From JBBPYA01 sp038200385 (GTDB taxonomy: Bacteria; Actinomycetota; Actinomycetes; Mycobacteriales; Geodermatophilaceae): a DNA stretch of 42,732 bases. Below, in pieces: positions 7,751-15,259 of this stretch. The position numbers and the translations under genes were made by a program. The stretch lies in contig JBBPYA010000070.1 in NCBI GenBank assembly GCA_038200385.1, positions 1 through 42,732 of the forward strand. Direction: 5' to 3'. The notes beneath the pieces were generated by a model. The model did not search any database and was not told the origin of the DNA. It saw only the letters and a program-made list of their open reading frames with translations. Position 1 is the first letter of the stretch, and every line of letters begins with the position of its first letter.

Positions 7751-9407
7751 GCCGGCCGGGCTCCCGGGTCTGCTGCGCGCGGCCGCCCATCGACATCCCG
7801 ACCGCGCGGCACTCGTCCTGCCCGCCGGGTACCGGCACCGCGGCGGTGCCCGTGGCTTCCGGGTGACGTCGTACGGCGGGTTGCAGCAGCGCACCGACGA
7901 CCTCGCGGCCCGGCTCACCGGGGCTGGGATCGGGCCGGGCGTGCGCACCGCGCTGTTGGTCCCCCCGACCCTGGACTTCTTCGCGCTGTCCTTCGCGCTG
8001 CTGCGGATCGGCGCGGTTCCCGTCCTCATCGACCCGGGGATCGGGTTGAGCAACGTGCGGCGCTGCCTGGCGCAGGTGGCGCCGGCGGGCTTCGTCGGTG
8101 TCGCGCGGGCCCAGCTGGCCCGCCGGCTGCTGCGCTGGTGCCCGGGCGCGCGGCTGCTGGTCACGGTCGGCGCGCGGCTGCCCGGCTGCCCGCCGGCGCT
8201 GGCCGAGCTGCCGGCCGATGCGCCCGGCCTGACTGTCAGGCCCGGGCCGGCCGCCGACCCCGGGCCGGCCGGACGCGACCCGGACCTGACCGCGGCCATT
8301 GCCTTCACCAGCGGCAGCACCGGAGCGCCGAAGGGCGTGGAGTACCGCCAGTCGCACTTCCTCGCCCAGATCGACCTGATCCGGTCGCTCTACGACGTGC
8401 GGCCCGGCGAGATCAGCCTGTCCACGTTCCCGCCGTTCGCCCTGTTCGGGCCCGCGCTCGGGCTGACCACCGTCATCCCCCGGATGGACCCCTCGCGGCC
8501 GGCGCACGTCGACCCGGCGCGGGTCGCCGACGCGGCCAACAGTTTCGGGGCGACCCTGATGTTCGGGTCGCCGGCGCTGTTGGACACCGTCGGACGCTGG
8601 GGTGCGGCCACCAGCGCCCGGATGCCGACGCTGACCCGGGTGATCTCCGCCGGCGCCCCGGTGCGGCCGGTGGTGCAGCGCCGGCTGCTGGACATGCTCG
8701 GTCCGGACGCGGAGATCCACAGCCCGTACGGCGCCACCGAGGCGCTCCCGGTCACCTCGATCGGCAGCCGGGAGGTGTTGGCCCTGACCGAGCCCGGCAT
8801 CTGCGTGGGGCGCCCGGTGCCCGGGGTCGAGCTGGCCATCATGGCGATCACCGACGACGCCGTACCGGCACTGGACGGCTCCGAGCTGCTGCCCAGCAGG
8901 AGCGTCGGCGAGGTCGTCGTCCGCGGACCGAACGTGACCACCGGGTACGCCGACCTGCCCGCCGCGACCGCCGCCGCGAAGACGTCCTGGGCCGGTGCGG
9001 TGGGACACCGGATGGGTGACCTGGGCTACCTCGACGACCGCGGCCGGCTGTGGTTCTGCGGGCGCAAGGCACACCGGGTCCGCACCGCCGGCGGCCCGAT
9101 GTACCCGGTCCCCTGCGAGCAGGTGTTCAACGCCCACCCAGCGGTCGCCCGGTCCGCCCTGGTCGGGGTCGGCCGGCCCGGGCGGCAACGACCGGTGCTC
9201 TGCGTCGAGCTGGAGCGCGGCTACGGGCCCGACGCCGACCTGACCGCGCAGCTGCTGGCCCTCGGCGCCGCGCGGCCGGACACCGCCCCGATCCGGACGG
9301 TGCTTTACCACCGCGGCTTCCCCGTCGACATCCGGCACAACGCCAAGATCGACCGGACTGCCCTGGCCCGCTGGGCCGCCCGCCGGGTGCGCCGGGGTGC
9401 GCCGTGA
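7743..9407 (+). CDS. oleC: OleC, beta-lactone synthetase (AMP-binding family)
   Basis: The gene encodes 554 residues. The start is TTG 7743, inside the end of oleB; no ATG or GTG lies nearby in this frame. The ATP-binding loop AFTSGSTGAPKGVEYR begins near residue 187. LSTFPPFALFGPALGL, typical of OleC, and the adenylation core PYGATEALPVTS follow. The C-terminal subdomain starts around GDLGYLDDRGRLWFCGRK and contains the late lysine region RHNAKIDRT. OleC adenylates the beta-hydroxy acid made by OleD and closes it to a beta-lactone. Its TGA overlaps the oleD GTG (9404-9407). Confidence 0.92.
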   Translation: MSEPAGLPGLLRAAAHRHPDRAALVLPAGYRHRGGARGFRVTSYGGLQQRTDDLAARLTGAGIGPGVRTALLVPPTLDFFALSFALLRIGAVPVLIDPGIGLSNVRRCLAQVAPAGFVGVARAQLARRLLRWCPGARLLVTVGARLPGCPPALAELPADAPGLTVRPGPAADPGPAGRDPDLTAAIAFTSGSTGAPKGVEYRQSHFLAQIDLIRSLYDVRPGEISLSTFPPFALFGPALGLTTVIPRMDPSRPAHVDPARVADAANSFGATLMFGSPALLDTVGRWGAATSARMPTLTRVISAGAPVRPVVQRRLLDMLGPDAEIHSPYGATEALPVTSIGSREVLALTEPGICVGRPVPGVELAIMAITDDAVPALDGSELLPSRSVGEVVVRGPNVTTGYADLPAATAAAKTSWAGAVGHRMGDLGYLDDRGRLWFCGRKAHRVRTAGGPMYPVPCEQVFNAHPAVARSALVGVGRPGRQRPVLCVELERGYGPDADLTAQLLALGAARPDTAPIRTVLYHRGFPVDIRHNAKIDRTALARWAARRVRRGAP

Positions 9408-10393
9408 GGGCGCTCGTCACCGGTGGCAGCGGGTTCCTGGGGGCCGCCGTCGGCCGGCAGCTGGTCGACCGGGGCGCGGACCTCCGGAGCCTGAGCCGCC
9501 GGCCCTCCCCCGAGCTGGCCGCGCTCGGCGTCGAGTGCCTGCGCGGTGACCTGCGCGACGCCGACGCCGTACGCGAGGCCGCCGCCGGGTGCGACGTCGT
9601 GTTCCACATCGGCGCCAAGGCGGGGGTCGGGGGCGCTCCCCGGGAGTACGTCGAGACGAACGTGATGGGTACCCGCAACGTGATCGCCGCCTGCCGGGCC
9701 GGCGGCGTGCCCCGGCTCGTGCACACCTCGACGCCGAGCGTGGTGTCCACGAGTGAAGGCATCGCCGGCGGCGACGAGTCGCTGCCCTACGCCCACGGGC
9801 ACCTGGCGCCGTACCCGGAGACCAAGGCCGAGGCCGAGCGGGCTGTCCTCGCGGCCAACGACGGGGAGCTGGCCACGGTCGCCCTGCGACCGCATCTCAT
9901 CTGGGGGCCCGGGGACACCCAGCTGACTGCCCGGATCATCGACCGGGCGCGGCGAGGGCGGCTGCGCTTCGTCGGCGACGGCAGCAACGTGATCGACTCG
10001 ACGTACGTCGACAACGCGGCCTTCGCGCACCTGCTGGCGGCCGACCGGCTCCATCCGGGATCGGGGGTCGCCGGCCGGGCCTACTTCATCTCCCAGGGCG
10101 AGCCGCGCCCGATCAAGGAACTGGTGAACGGGATCCTCGCCGCCGCTGGCATCGCGCCGGTCCACGCCACGATCCCCTTCCCCGTCGCCTACGCCGGCGG
10201 CGCGCTGTGCGAGGCGGCGTACGCCGTGGCCGGTCGCGGCGGGGAGCCGCCGATGACCCGGTTCCTGGCCCGGCAGCTGTCCACGCCGCACTGGTTCGAC
10301 ATCGGTGCCGCGCGCCGGGACCTCGACTACGAGCCGCGGGTGAGCATCACCGAGGGACTGGCCCGGCTGCGCGGGCACCTGCGCAGCCCCTGA
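9404..10393 (+). CDS. oleD: OleD, 2-alkyl-3-ketoacid reductase
   Basis: The gene encodes 329 residues from GTG 9404 (GTGA overlap with oleC). It is an extended short-chain dehydrogenase of the 3-beta-HSD type. The Rossmann motif TGGSGFLG lies at about residues 6-13, the active-site pair is Tyr137 and Lys141 in YPETK, and HTSTPSVV supplies the catalytic serine region. OleD reduces the OleA beta-keto acid with NADPH to the 2-alkyl-3-hydroxy acid used by OleC. It closes the operon. The gene's 3' end meets a minus-strand gene fragment. Confidence 0.93.
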   Translation: MRALVTGGSGFLGAAVGRQLVDRGADLRSLSRRPSPELAALGVECLRGDLRDADAVREAAAGCDVVFHIGAKAGVGGAPREYVETNVMGTRNVIAACRAGGVPRLVHTSTPSVVSTSEGIAGGDESLPYAHGHLAPYPETKAEAERAVLAANDGELATVALRPHLIWGPGDTQLTARIIDRARRGRLRFVGDGSNVIDSTYVDNAAFAHLLAADRLHPGSGVAGRAYFISQGEPRPIKELVNGILAAAGIAPVHATIPFPVAYAGGALCEAAYAVAGRGGEPPMTRFLARQLSTPHWFDIGAARRDLDYEPRVSITEGLARLRGHLRSP

Positions 10394-10395
10394 CC

Positions 10396-10647
10396 CGCGA
10401 GCGTCCGGAGCCGCCTCGAGGAGACGCTCGGTGTCGAACAGGTACACCGCGTCGACGCACCACGGCCGGAATGTCCGCTTCGACGAGACGGCCTGGGCGG
10501 GAGGACCGGACAGGACGAGATAGCAGTCCGGCTTGGCGGCTTCGGTCAGGTCCAGGATGCCCTCCTGCTTGCCGAACCACTTCACGTTCACCGAGCGGCC
10601 GTCCAGCGGTCCTTCCCGAAAGCACCCGTCGGTGGCCGCCGTCGTAG
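10396..10647 (-). pseudogene. Fragment of an uncharacterised gene abutting oleD
   Basis: The minus-strand frame reads SVNVKWFGKQEGILDL, then PDCYLVLSGP, then RPWCVDAVYLFDTERLL. It has good codon bias and a pattern I associate with a widespread actinobacterial family of unknown function (nuclease-like V-VKW-GKQEG-L motif followed by a beta-rich end). No start codon exists before the fragment: the frame opens inside the antisense of the methyltransferase gene. Downstream it runs without a stop into the antisense of oleD. Both ends appear to be lost, so it is a remnant of a larger gene. Confidence 0.45.
10398..10430 (+). terminator. Possible terminator after oleD
   Basis: CGAGCGTC (10398-10405) pairs perfectly with GACGCTCG (10423-10430) across a 17-nt loop, 5 bp after the oleD stop. 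There is no T-tract and the loop is long. The sequence also overlaps a gene fragment, so this is weak. Confidence 0.22.
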
Positions 10648-10683
10648 CCGGGGTTTGGAGGGGGGCCGGTCGATCAGTGACGG

Positions 10684-11448
10684 TCAGCCGGTGGGGCGCA
10701 GGACGAAGACGCCCCAGCCCAGACAGCGCCGTCGGTAGTCCAGGTACGACGCGCGGGAGCGGTCCCGAAAGTCGCACACCTGCTCCCGTCGCGGCTCGTC
10801 CGGGTTGGCCTGCAGCCATTGCGTCACCGACCACCACTGCCGGGCCTCGTAGCGGTCCCAGCTCGCGCCGTCGGCCAGCACCATCTCGACCAGGTCCATT
10901 CCGGCGGCGGCGAACCGGGCGGCCGTCCCGGCGAGTGTCGTGAACTCCTCCGCGCCGATGCCTCCGGACTCGTACGCCGAGACCGGCGGCTCCTGCGCCC
11001 AGAACGGCTCGCCGACCAGGAGCAGCCCGTCGGGGCGTACCGCCGGAGCCATCAGGCCCAGCGTCCCCGCGACCCCGCCGCCGATCCAGGTCGCGCCGAG
11101 GCACGAGACGACGTCGAAGGACGCCGGCTCCGCGCCGTGCTCGGCCGCGTCGCCGTGGGCGAAGCTCACCCGGTCCGCGACGTGCAGGTCCTCGGCCCGC
11201 CGGGATGCGGCCGCGAGGAACGTCGCGCTGATGTCGATGCCGTGCCCCGTCGTACCGAACTCCTGCGCCCAGCGGCACAGCATTTCGCCCTTGCCGCAGG
11301 CCAGATCCAGGATTCGGGTGCCGCTGCGCACGTGCGCCGCCGCAGCCAGCGTCATCAGCTGGTCGTCGGTGAACGGGTCCAGGATGCGGTGCTCGGCCTC
11401 GGCGATCTCGTGCAGCTGCAGGAACGTGAAGGGCGCATCGACTGGCAT
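10684..11448 (-). CDS. SAM-dependent class I methyltransferase
   Basis: The gene encodes 254 residues if started at ATG 11448 (MPVDAPFTF); an upstream start at 11490 adds 14 residues of non-conserved sequence. Motif I is RILDLACGKGEML (about 44-56), followed by GHGIDIS, then FDVVSCLGATWIGG (post I/motif II) and LLLVGEPFW (motif III). Near the C-terminus is a WxSVTQWLQANPD segment. The acceptor substrate is unknown. It is divergent from the lipase gene and not in an operon with the ole genes. Confidence 0.8.
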   Translation of the reverse strand: MPVDAPFTFLQLHEIAEAEHRILDPFTDDQLMTLAAAAHVRSGTRILDLACGKGEMLCRWAQEFGTTGHGIDISATFLAAASRRAEDLHVADRVSFAHGDAAEHGAEPASFDVVSCLGATWIGGGVAGTLGLMAPAVRPDGLLLVGEPFWAQEPPVSAYESGGIGAEEFTTLAGTAARFAAAGMDLVEMVLADGASWDRYEARQWWSVTQWLQANPDEPRREQVCDFRDRSRASYLDYRRRCLGWGVFVLRPTG

Positions 11449-11499
11449 CCGGCCAGAGTGGCCCAGCCGCGGCCGTACCGGACAGCCCATTTCGGCGCC

Positions 11500-11511
11500 T
11501 ACCCTCAGGTG
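11500..11511 (+). promoter_or_regulatory. -10 box for a leaderless lipase mRNA
   Basis: TACCCT (11500-11505) fits TANNNT. It is followed by exactly 6 nt and then GTG 11512, the spacing of a leaderless transcript. There is no ribosome binding site before GTG 11512 or before the later ATG 11539. Confidence 0.4.
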
Positions 11512-12333
11512 GTGGGACGGCGCCGGATCCTGGGCTCGATGGCCCCGGTACGGCGACGCCTGGTGCTTCTGCTCGTCGCCCTCGTCGTCGTCGCGGCGCT
11601 GGCCGTCGGAGGCACCGCGATCTGGCGCAGCGTCGGGGACCGCGTCACGCCGGTGGCCCAGGATCGCCCGGGTCCGGTACTGCTCGTCCCGGGCTACGGG
11701 GGGTCGCAGACAGCCCTGAGCGTGCTCGCCGGCCGGCTGCGGGTTGACGGCCGGGACGCCACCGTCGTCCAGCTCGCCGGGGACGGCACCGGTGATCTCC
11801 GGGTGCAGGCCGAAGTGCTGTCCGCCGCCGCCGGCGCGGCCCTGGCCCGGACCGGCGCGCCGTCGGTCGATGTCGTCGGCTACTCCGCGGGCGGCGTCGT
11901 CGCGCGGCTGTGGGTCCGCGACTACGGCGGGGCGAGCCTGGCCCGCCGGGTCATCACCCTCGGCTCACCGCACCACGGCACCACACTGGCCGGGCTCGCC
12001 GAGTCCGTCGTACCGGATCAGTGCCCGCTGGCCTGCCAGCAGCTCGTCCCCGACTCCGACCTGCTGCGGACGCTGAACGCCGGCGACGAGACCCCGGCCG
12101 GTCCGGAGTTCATCTCGGTGTGGACGACCGCCGACGAGACCGTCACACCGCCGGACTCGGCCCGGCTGGACGGCGCGCTCAACCTGGTCGTCCAGGACAT
12201 CTGCGCCGGATCGCGGGTCGCACACGGCCAGCTGCCCACCGACCCGGTCGTGTCCAGCATCGTCGAGCTGCAACTGGGCAACCGTGCTCCCGAACCGCTG
12301 TCCGCGGCGGACTGCCAGCGGCTCGGGCCTTAG
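11512..12333 (+). CDS. Membrane-anchored alpha/beta hydrolase (lipase/esterase)
   Basis: The gene encodes 273 residues from GTG 11512; ATG 11539 is the alternative. An uncleaved signal anchor (RRLVLLLVALVVVAALAVGG) near the N-terminus puts the enzyme outside the membrane. Then come PVLLVPGYGGSQTAL (oxyanion hole), the nucleophile elbow GYSAGG with Ser125, and ITLGSPHHGT, typical of triacylglycerol lipase/PGAP1-like hydrolases. DETVTPPDSA carries the likely acid and VAHGQLPTDP the likely histidine. Several cysteines in the C-terminal half (for example PLAC and DIC) suit an exported, disulfide-bonded protein. The substrate is probably a lipid or ester and cannot be named. Confidence 0.8.
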   Translation: MGRRRILGSMAPVRRRLVLLLVALVVVAALAVGGTAIWRSVGDRVTPVAQDRPGPVLLVPGYGGSQTALSVLAGRLRVDGRDATVVQLAGDGTGDLRVQAEVLSAAAGAALARTGAPSVDVVGYSAGGVVARLWVRDYGGASLARRVITLGSPHHGTTLAGLAESVVPDQCPLACQQLVPDSDLLRTLNAGDETPAGPEFISVWTTADETVTPPDSARLDGALNLVVQDICAGSRVAHGQLPTDPVVSSIVELQLGNRAPEPLSAADCQRLGP

Positions 12334-12370
12334 CCGCGCCTCAGCCCTTGGCCGCCCCTCAGCCCGGAGG

Positions 12371-13177
12371 TCAGCTGGTGATGTCCTTGGTGGTGAAGTT
12401 CGCCCAGGCGGCCCCGAGCAGGACCAGGACGTACACCGCCTGCAACCCGACCCCGCGCAGCACGTCCCGCCAGAAGATCGGGTCGCGGAACAGGTCCACG
12501 AAGGACAGCCAGTACCGCGTCGGGAGGTAGGGCTGCAGCGCCTGCGCTGCATCGAGGGTCAGCAGCACCGACGAGCCGATCAGGAACGCCAGCGCCCCCA
12601 GGGCCGCGGCCAGCGGCGAGTCGGTGAGGGTGGACAGGAACAGCGCGATCGCGGCCACCCCGAGCATCGACAGCGTGATGTAGCCGATCGCGAGCACGGT
12701 CCGCCACGCCACCTGCTGTGGCGTCAGCGTCGTCCCGGACACGCTGGCGGCCAGCGGCTGGTTACCGAGCAGCAGGGTGCCGACGACGTAGGCGACCGCG
12801 GCCACGCTGACCACCGCGATGAGCACGAAGGCCACGATGCTGATCAGCTTGGCCACCAGCAGCTTCGTCCGGGCCACCGGCCGGACGAGCAGGTACCGCA
12901 GCGTCCCGGCCTGGGCCTCGCCGGCCACCGCGTCACCGGCCACCACCGCCACCGAGATCGGCAGGAACAGCGGCAGAATGATGGCCAGGGCGGCCAGCGG
13001 GAACAGGGTCCCGTCGGCGAGCACCGCGGACAGGAACGCCGGACCCGTCCCCGGGCGGGGCGCCAGCGAGGTCACCGACAGCAGGACCGCGACGAGGGTC
13101 GGCAGCGCGTTGAGCAACAGGATCGTGACCCAGGTCCGGGGCCGGCGCAGCATCTTGCGCAGCTCGGTGCCGATCAC
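12371..13177 (-). CDS. ABC-2 type transporter permease
   Basis: The gene encodes 268 residues from GTG 13177, which overlaps the ATPase stop (GTGA, 13174-13177). Six hydrophobic segments are visible: one near 20-40, a pair around 65-110, two in 120-190, and the final one near 240. The hydrophilic N-terminus is MIGTELRKMLRRPRTW, the usual ABC-2 start. It is the membrane half of the exporter encoded with the gene before it. The substrate is unknown. It is the last gene of the three-gene minus-strand operon 15173-12371. Confidence 0.85.
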   Translation of the reverse strand: MIGTELRKMLRRPRTWVTILLLNALPTLVAVLLSVTSLAPRPGTGPAFLSAVLADGTLFPLAALAIILPLFLPISVAVVAGDAVAGEAQAGTLRYLLVRPVARTKLLVAKLISIVAFVLIAVVSVAAVAYVVGTLLLGNQPLAASVSGTTLTPQQVAWRTVLAIGYITLSMLGVAAIALFLSTLTDSPLAAALGALAFLIGSSVLLTLDAAQALQPYLPTRYWLSFVDLFRDPIFWRDVLRGVGLQAVYVLVLLGAAWANFTTKDITS

Positions 13178-14085
13178 CGGCTGCCGCCGACCTGGTGCGG
13201 ATCGGTCTCGGTGGCGGCCAGCACCACCTCCTCCAGCGTGCGGCGCTCAGGCCCCAGCTCGCTGACCCGAATCCCCTCGCGCACCAGCCGGGCGTTCAGC
13301 TCGGCGGCGTCCGAGCCGCGAACGAGCAGCCGCTCCCCCTCCCGGTGCTCCACCTGGCCGTCCAGCAGGGCGTGCGCCCGGTCGGAGTCGGGGGTGCGTA
13401 CGACGGTCCGCCCGGTGGGCGCCCGCAGGCCGGCCAGCTCGTCCTGCAGCACCAGCCGACCCCGGTCCAGGACCCCGACCCGGGTGCACAGCTGCTCGAC
13501 CTCGGCCAGCAGGTGGCTGGACAGGAACACCGTCGTACCACCCGCGTGCAGGCTCAGCAGCAGCTCGCGGATCTCGCGGATCCCCTGCGGGTCCAGCCCG
13601 TTGGTCGGCTCGTCCAGCACCAGCAGTTCCGGTCGGCGCAGCAGCGCGGCGGCCAGCCCCAGCCGCTGCCGCATGCCGAGGGAGTACGCCTTGACCGGCC
13701 GGCGCCCGACCTGCGAGAGCCCGACCTGCTCCAGGACCCCGTCGATGCGCGCCCGGCGGGTCCGCCGTGAGCCGCCGACCCCGGCCGAATCGTGCACGGC
13801 CAGGTTGGCCCGGCCGGACAGGTGACCGTAGGCCGCCGGGCCCTCGACCAAGGAGCCGACCCGCTGCAGCGCGCGACCGGCTCCCTTCGGGATGGGCTGG
13901 CCGAGCAGCTCGACCCGGCCGCTGGTGGCCAGGACCAGGCCCAGGATCATCCGGACCGTCGTGGTCTTGCCCGACCCGTTCGCGCCGAGGAACCCGTAGA
14001 TGTCGCCCGTCCGGACGTCCAGATCGACCTTGTCCACGGCGAGGATCGGCCCGAAGCGCTTGGTCAGCCCGGCGGTGCGGATCAC
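13174..14085 (-). CDS. ABC transporter ATP-binding protein
   Basis: The gene encodes 303 residues from GTG 14085 (GTGA overlap with the upstream gene). Walker A is GANGSGKT at residues 34-41. The signature is YSLGMRQRLGLA and Walker B is LLVLDEPTNGLDP, followed by FLSSHLLAEVE with the switch histidine. The C-terminal 80 residues are the variable regulatory tail common in drug/lantibiotic-type ABC-2 ATPases. It powers the permease encoded next to it. A much longer open frame upstream is only the shadow of the LolA-like gene. Confidence 0.93.
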   Translation of the reverse strand: MIRTAGLTKRFGPILAVDKVDLDVRTGDIYGFLGANGSGKTTTVRMILGLVLATSGRVELLGQPIPKGAGRALQRVGSLVEGPAAYGHLSGRANLAVHDSAGVGGSRRTRRARIDGVLEQVGLSQVGRRPVKAYSLGMRQRLGLAAALLRRPELLVLDEPTNGLDPQGIREIRELLLSLHAGGTTVFLSSHLLAEVEQLCTRVGVLDRGRLVLQDELAGLRAPTGRTVVRTPDSDRAHALLDGQVEHREGERLLVRGSDAAELNARLVREGIRVSELGPERRTLEEVVLAATETDPHQVGGSR

Positions 14086-15173
14086 CGGTGCTCCGCGGGG
14101 ATGCCCGCGAGCTCGACACCCGCGGCGGCCAGTGTCGGGCGGTCCACGGTGCCGGCGACCAGCCAGCTGTGCTGCCCACGCCGATCCGGCGTGAGCAGCA
14201 CGGCAATCGGCCCGACCGCAACCGAGACCCCGTCCCCGTCGACAGTGGCACCGGGGGTCCCCATGAGCTGGTCGCGCAGCGGGCGGGCCAGCCGGTCCAG
14301 GATCGGGACGGCGGCCACGACCGTGACCCCGCGGCCGTACTCGCCGAGCGCACCCTGCACGGCGCCGTCGGTCCGCCGTGACAACCCGGCCAGGACGTCC
14401 GGGGCGACGGCGGGGGCGAACTGGTCCGCGGCGTCGGCGACATCGACGACGTCGGTCACCTGGAACGTCGCCCCTGGCGGGGTGACGAAGCTCGTGATCG
14501 CCTCGGCCGGCATCCCGATGTTCAGCTGCTGGAACGTCGACGTGATGGCCACGACGCCCCCGCCGTAGACCTCGACGCGCAGCGGGAGCCCGCTGCCGGG
14601 ATCGATCCAGCTGTCGACCCGGTCCACCGTGGTCCGCGGGTCGCTCGGAGTCAGCCGCAGCCCGAGCGCCTCGATGCCGGCCACCCGCAGCGGGGGTAGC
14701 CGGGTGACCTCGGCGGCCGTGGCCTCGTTGAGCAGCCGCTGGCCCAGCGTCGAGGGCAGCAGGTCGGCCGCGCGGGGCAGCCGCACCCGGGGATCGGCGG
14801 ACAGCGTCGCCGTGTCGGACTCGTAGTTCCAGACCACCGTCGCGTCGGAGCGGTGGAACAGGTCGGTCTCCCCGGTGGCCGCGATCGCGTCCACCCGCCA
14901 GTCGCCGCTGCCGCGCCACCACACCCGCATCCGGGACTGCTCGCCGAACAGGTTGACCAGATCGGTGAATTCGCTGGTGACCGGTAACAGCAGTCCACCG
15001 GTGGCCTCGGCGTACCCGGAGTACGCGACCGTGCGGGACTGCTTGACCGCGCTCAGCAGCCGCGCGGCAGTGACGTCGCGGTCGGCCACCGGCAGCGCGC
15101 TGACCGCGGCCGGGAGCGATGTGAGCAACCCCACTCCGAGCAGGACGATTGTCCAGCGCTGCCAGGCCCTCAT
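14082..15173 (-). CDS. Exported LolA/RseB-like protein of an ABC operon
   Basis: The gene encodes 363 residues from ATG 15173. An N-terminal signal segment (TIVLLGVGLLTSLPAAVSA) comes first. The body reads as a half-barrel of the MucB/RseB-LolA type: SRTVAYSGYAEATG, WWRGSGDWRVDAI, TVVWNYESDTATL, and a SWIDPGSGLPLRVEVYG strand pair. No lipobox is visible, so it is secreted or anchored by an uncleaved helix. Proteins with this fold bind acyl chains or sense envelope state. The GTGA coupling to an ABC ATPase and permease suggests it works with that exporter, perhaps receiving its substrate outside the membrane. That role is inference. Confidence 0.7.
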   Translation of the reverse strand: MRAWQRWTIVLLGVGLLTSLPAAVSALPVADRDVTAARLLSAVKQSRTVAYSGYAEATGGLLLPVTSEFTDLVNLFGEQSRMRVWWRGSGDWRVDAIAATGETDLFHRSDATVVWNYESDTATLSADPRVRLPRAADLLPSTLGQRLLNEATAAEVTRLPPLRVAGIEALGLRLTPSDPRTTVDRVDSWIDPGSGLPLRVEVYGGGVVAITSTFQQLNIGMPAEAITSFVTPPGATFQVTDVVDVADAADQFAPAVAPDVLAGLSRRTDGAVQGALGEYGRGVTVVAAVPILDRLARPLRDQLMGTPGATVDGDGVSVAVGPIAVLLTPDRRGQHSWLVAGTVDRPTLAAAGVELAGIPAEHR

Positions 15174-15259
15174 CGGGGGCCGGTCACCGGGTTGCCGCCA
15201 TGCCCCACCGTACGTCCCGGGGGAAACCGCGGTTCAATTCCGCTCCGCGGCCCCGGCGA

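Noticed and set aside
6707..9338. Very long minus-strand open frames opposite the ole operon
   Set aside because: They are Arg/Pro/Gly-rich, lack domains and mirror well-defined plus-strand genes; typical shadows in GC-rich DNA.
5829..10393. The ole cluster as a polyketide or general fatty-acid cluster
   Set aside because: There is no acyl carrier protein or acyltransferase, and all four proteins match OleA-D motifs and order.
13174..14922. A 582-residue version of the ABC ATPase
   Set aside because: The extra N-terminal part is the antiframe of the LolA-like gene; GTG 14085 with GTGA overlap gives a normal ATPase.
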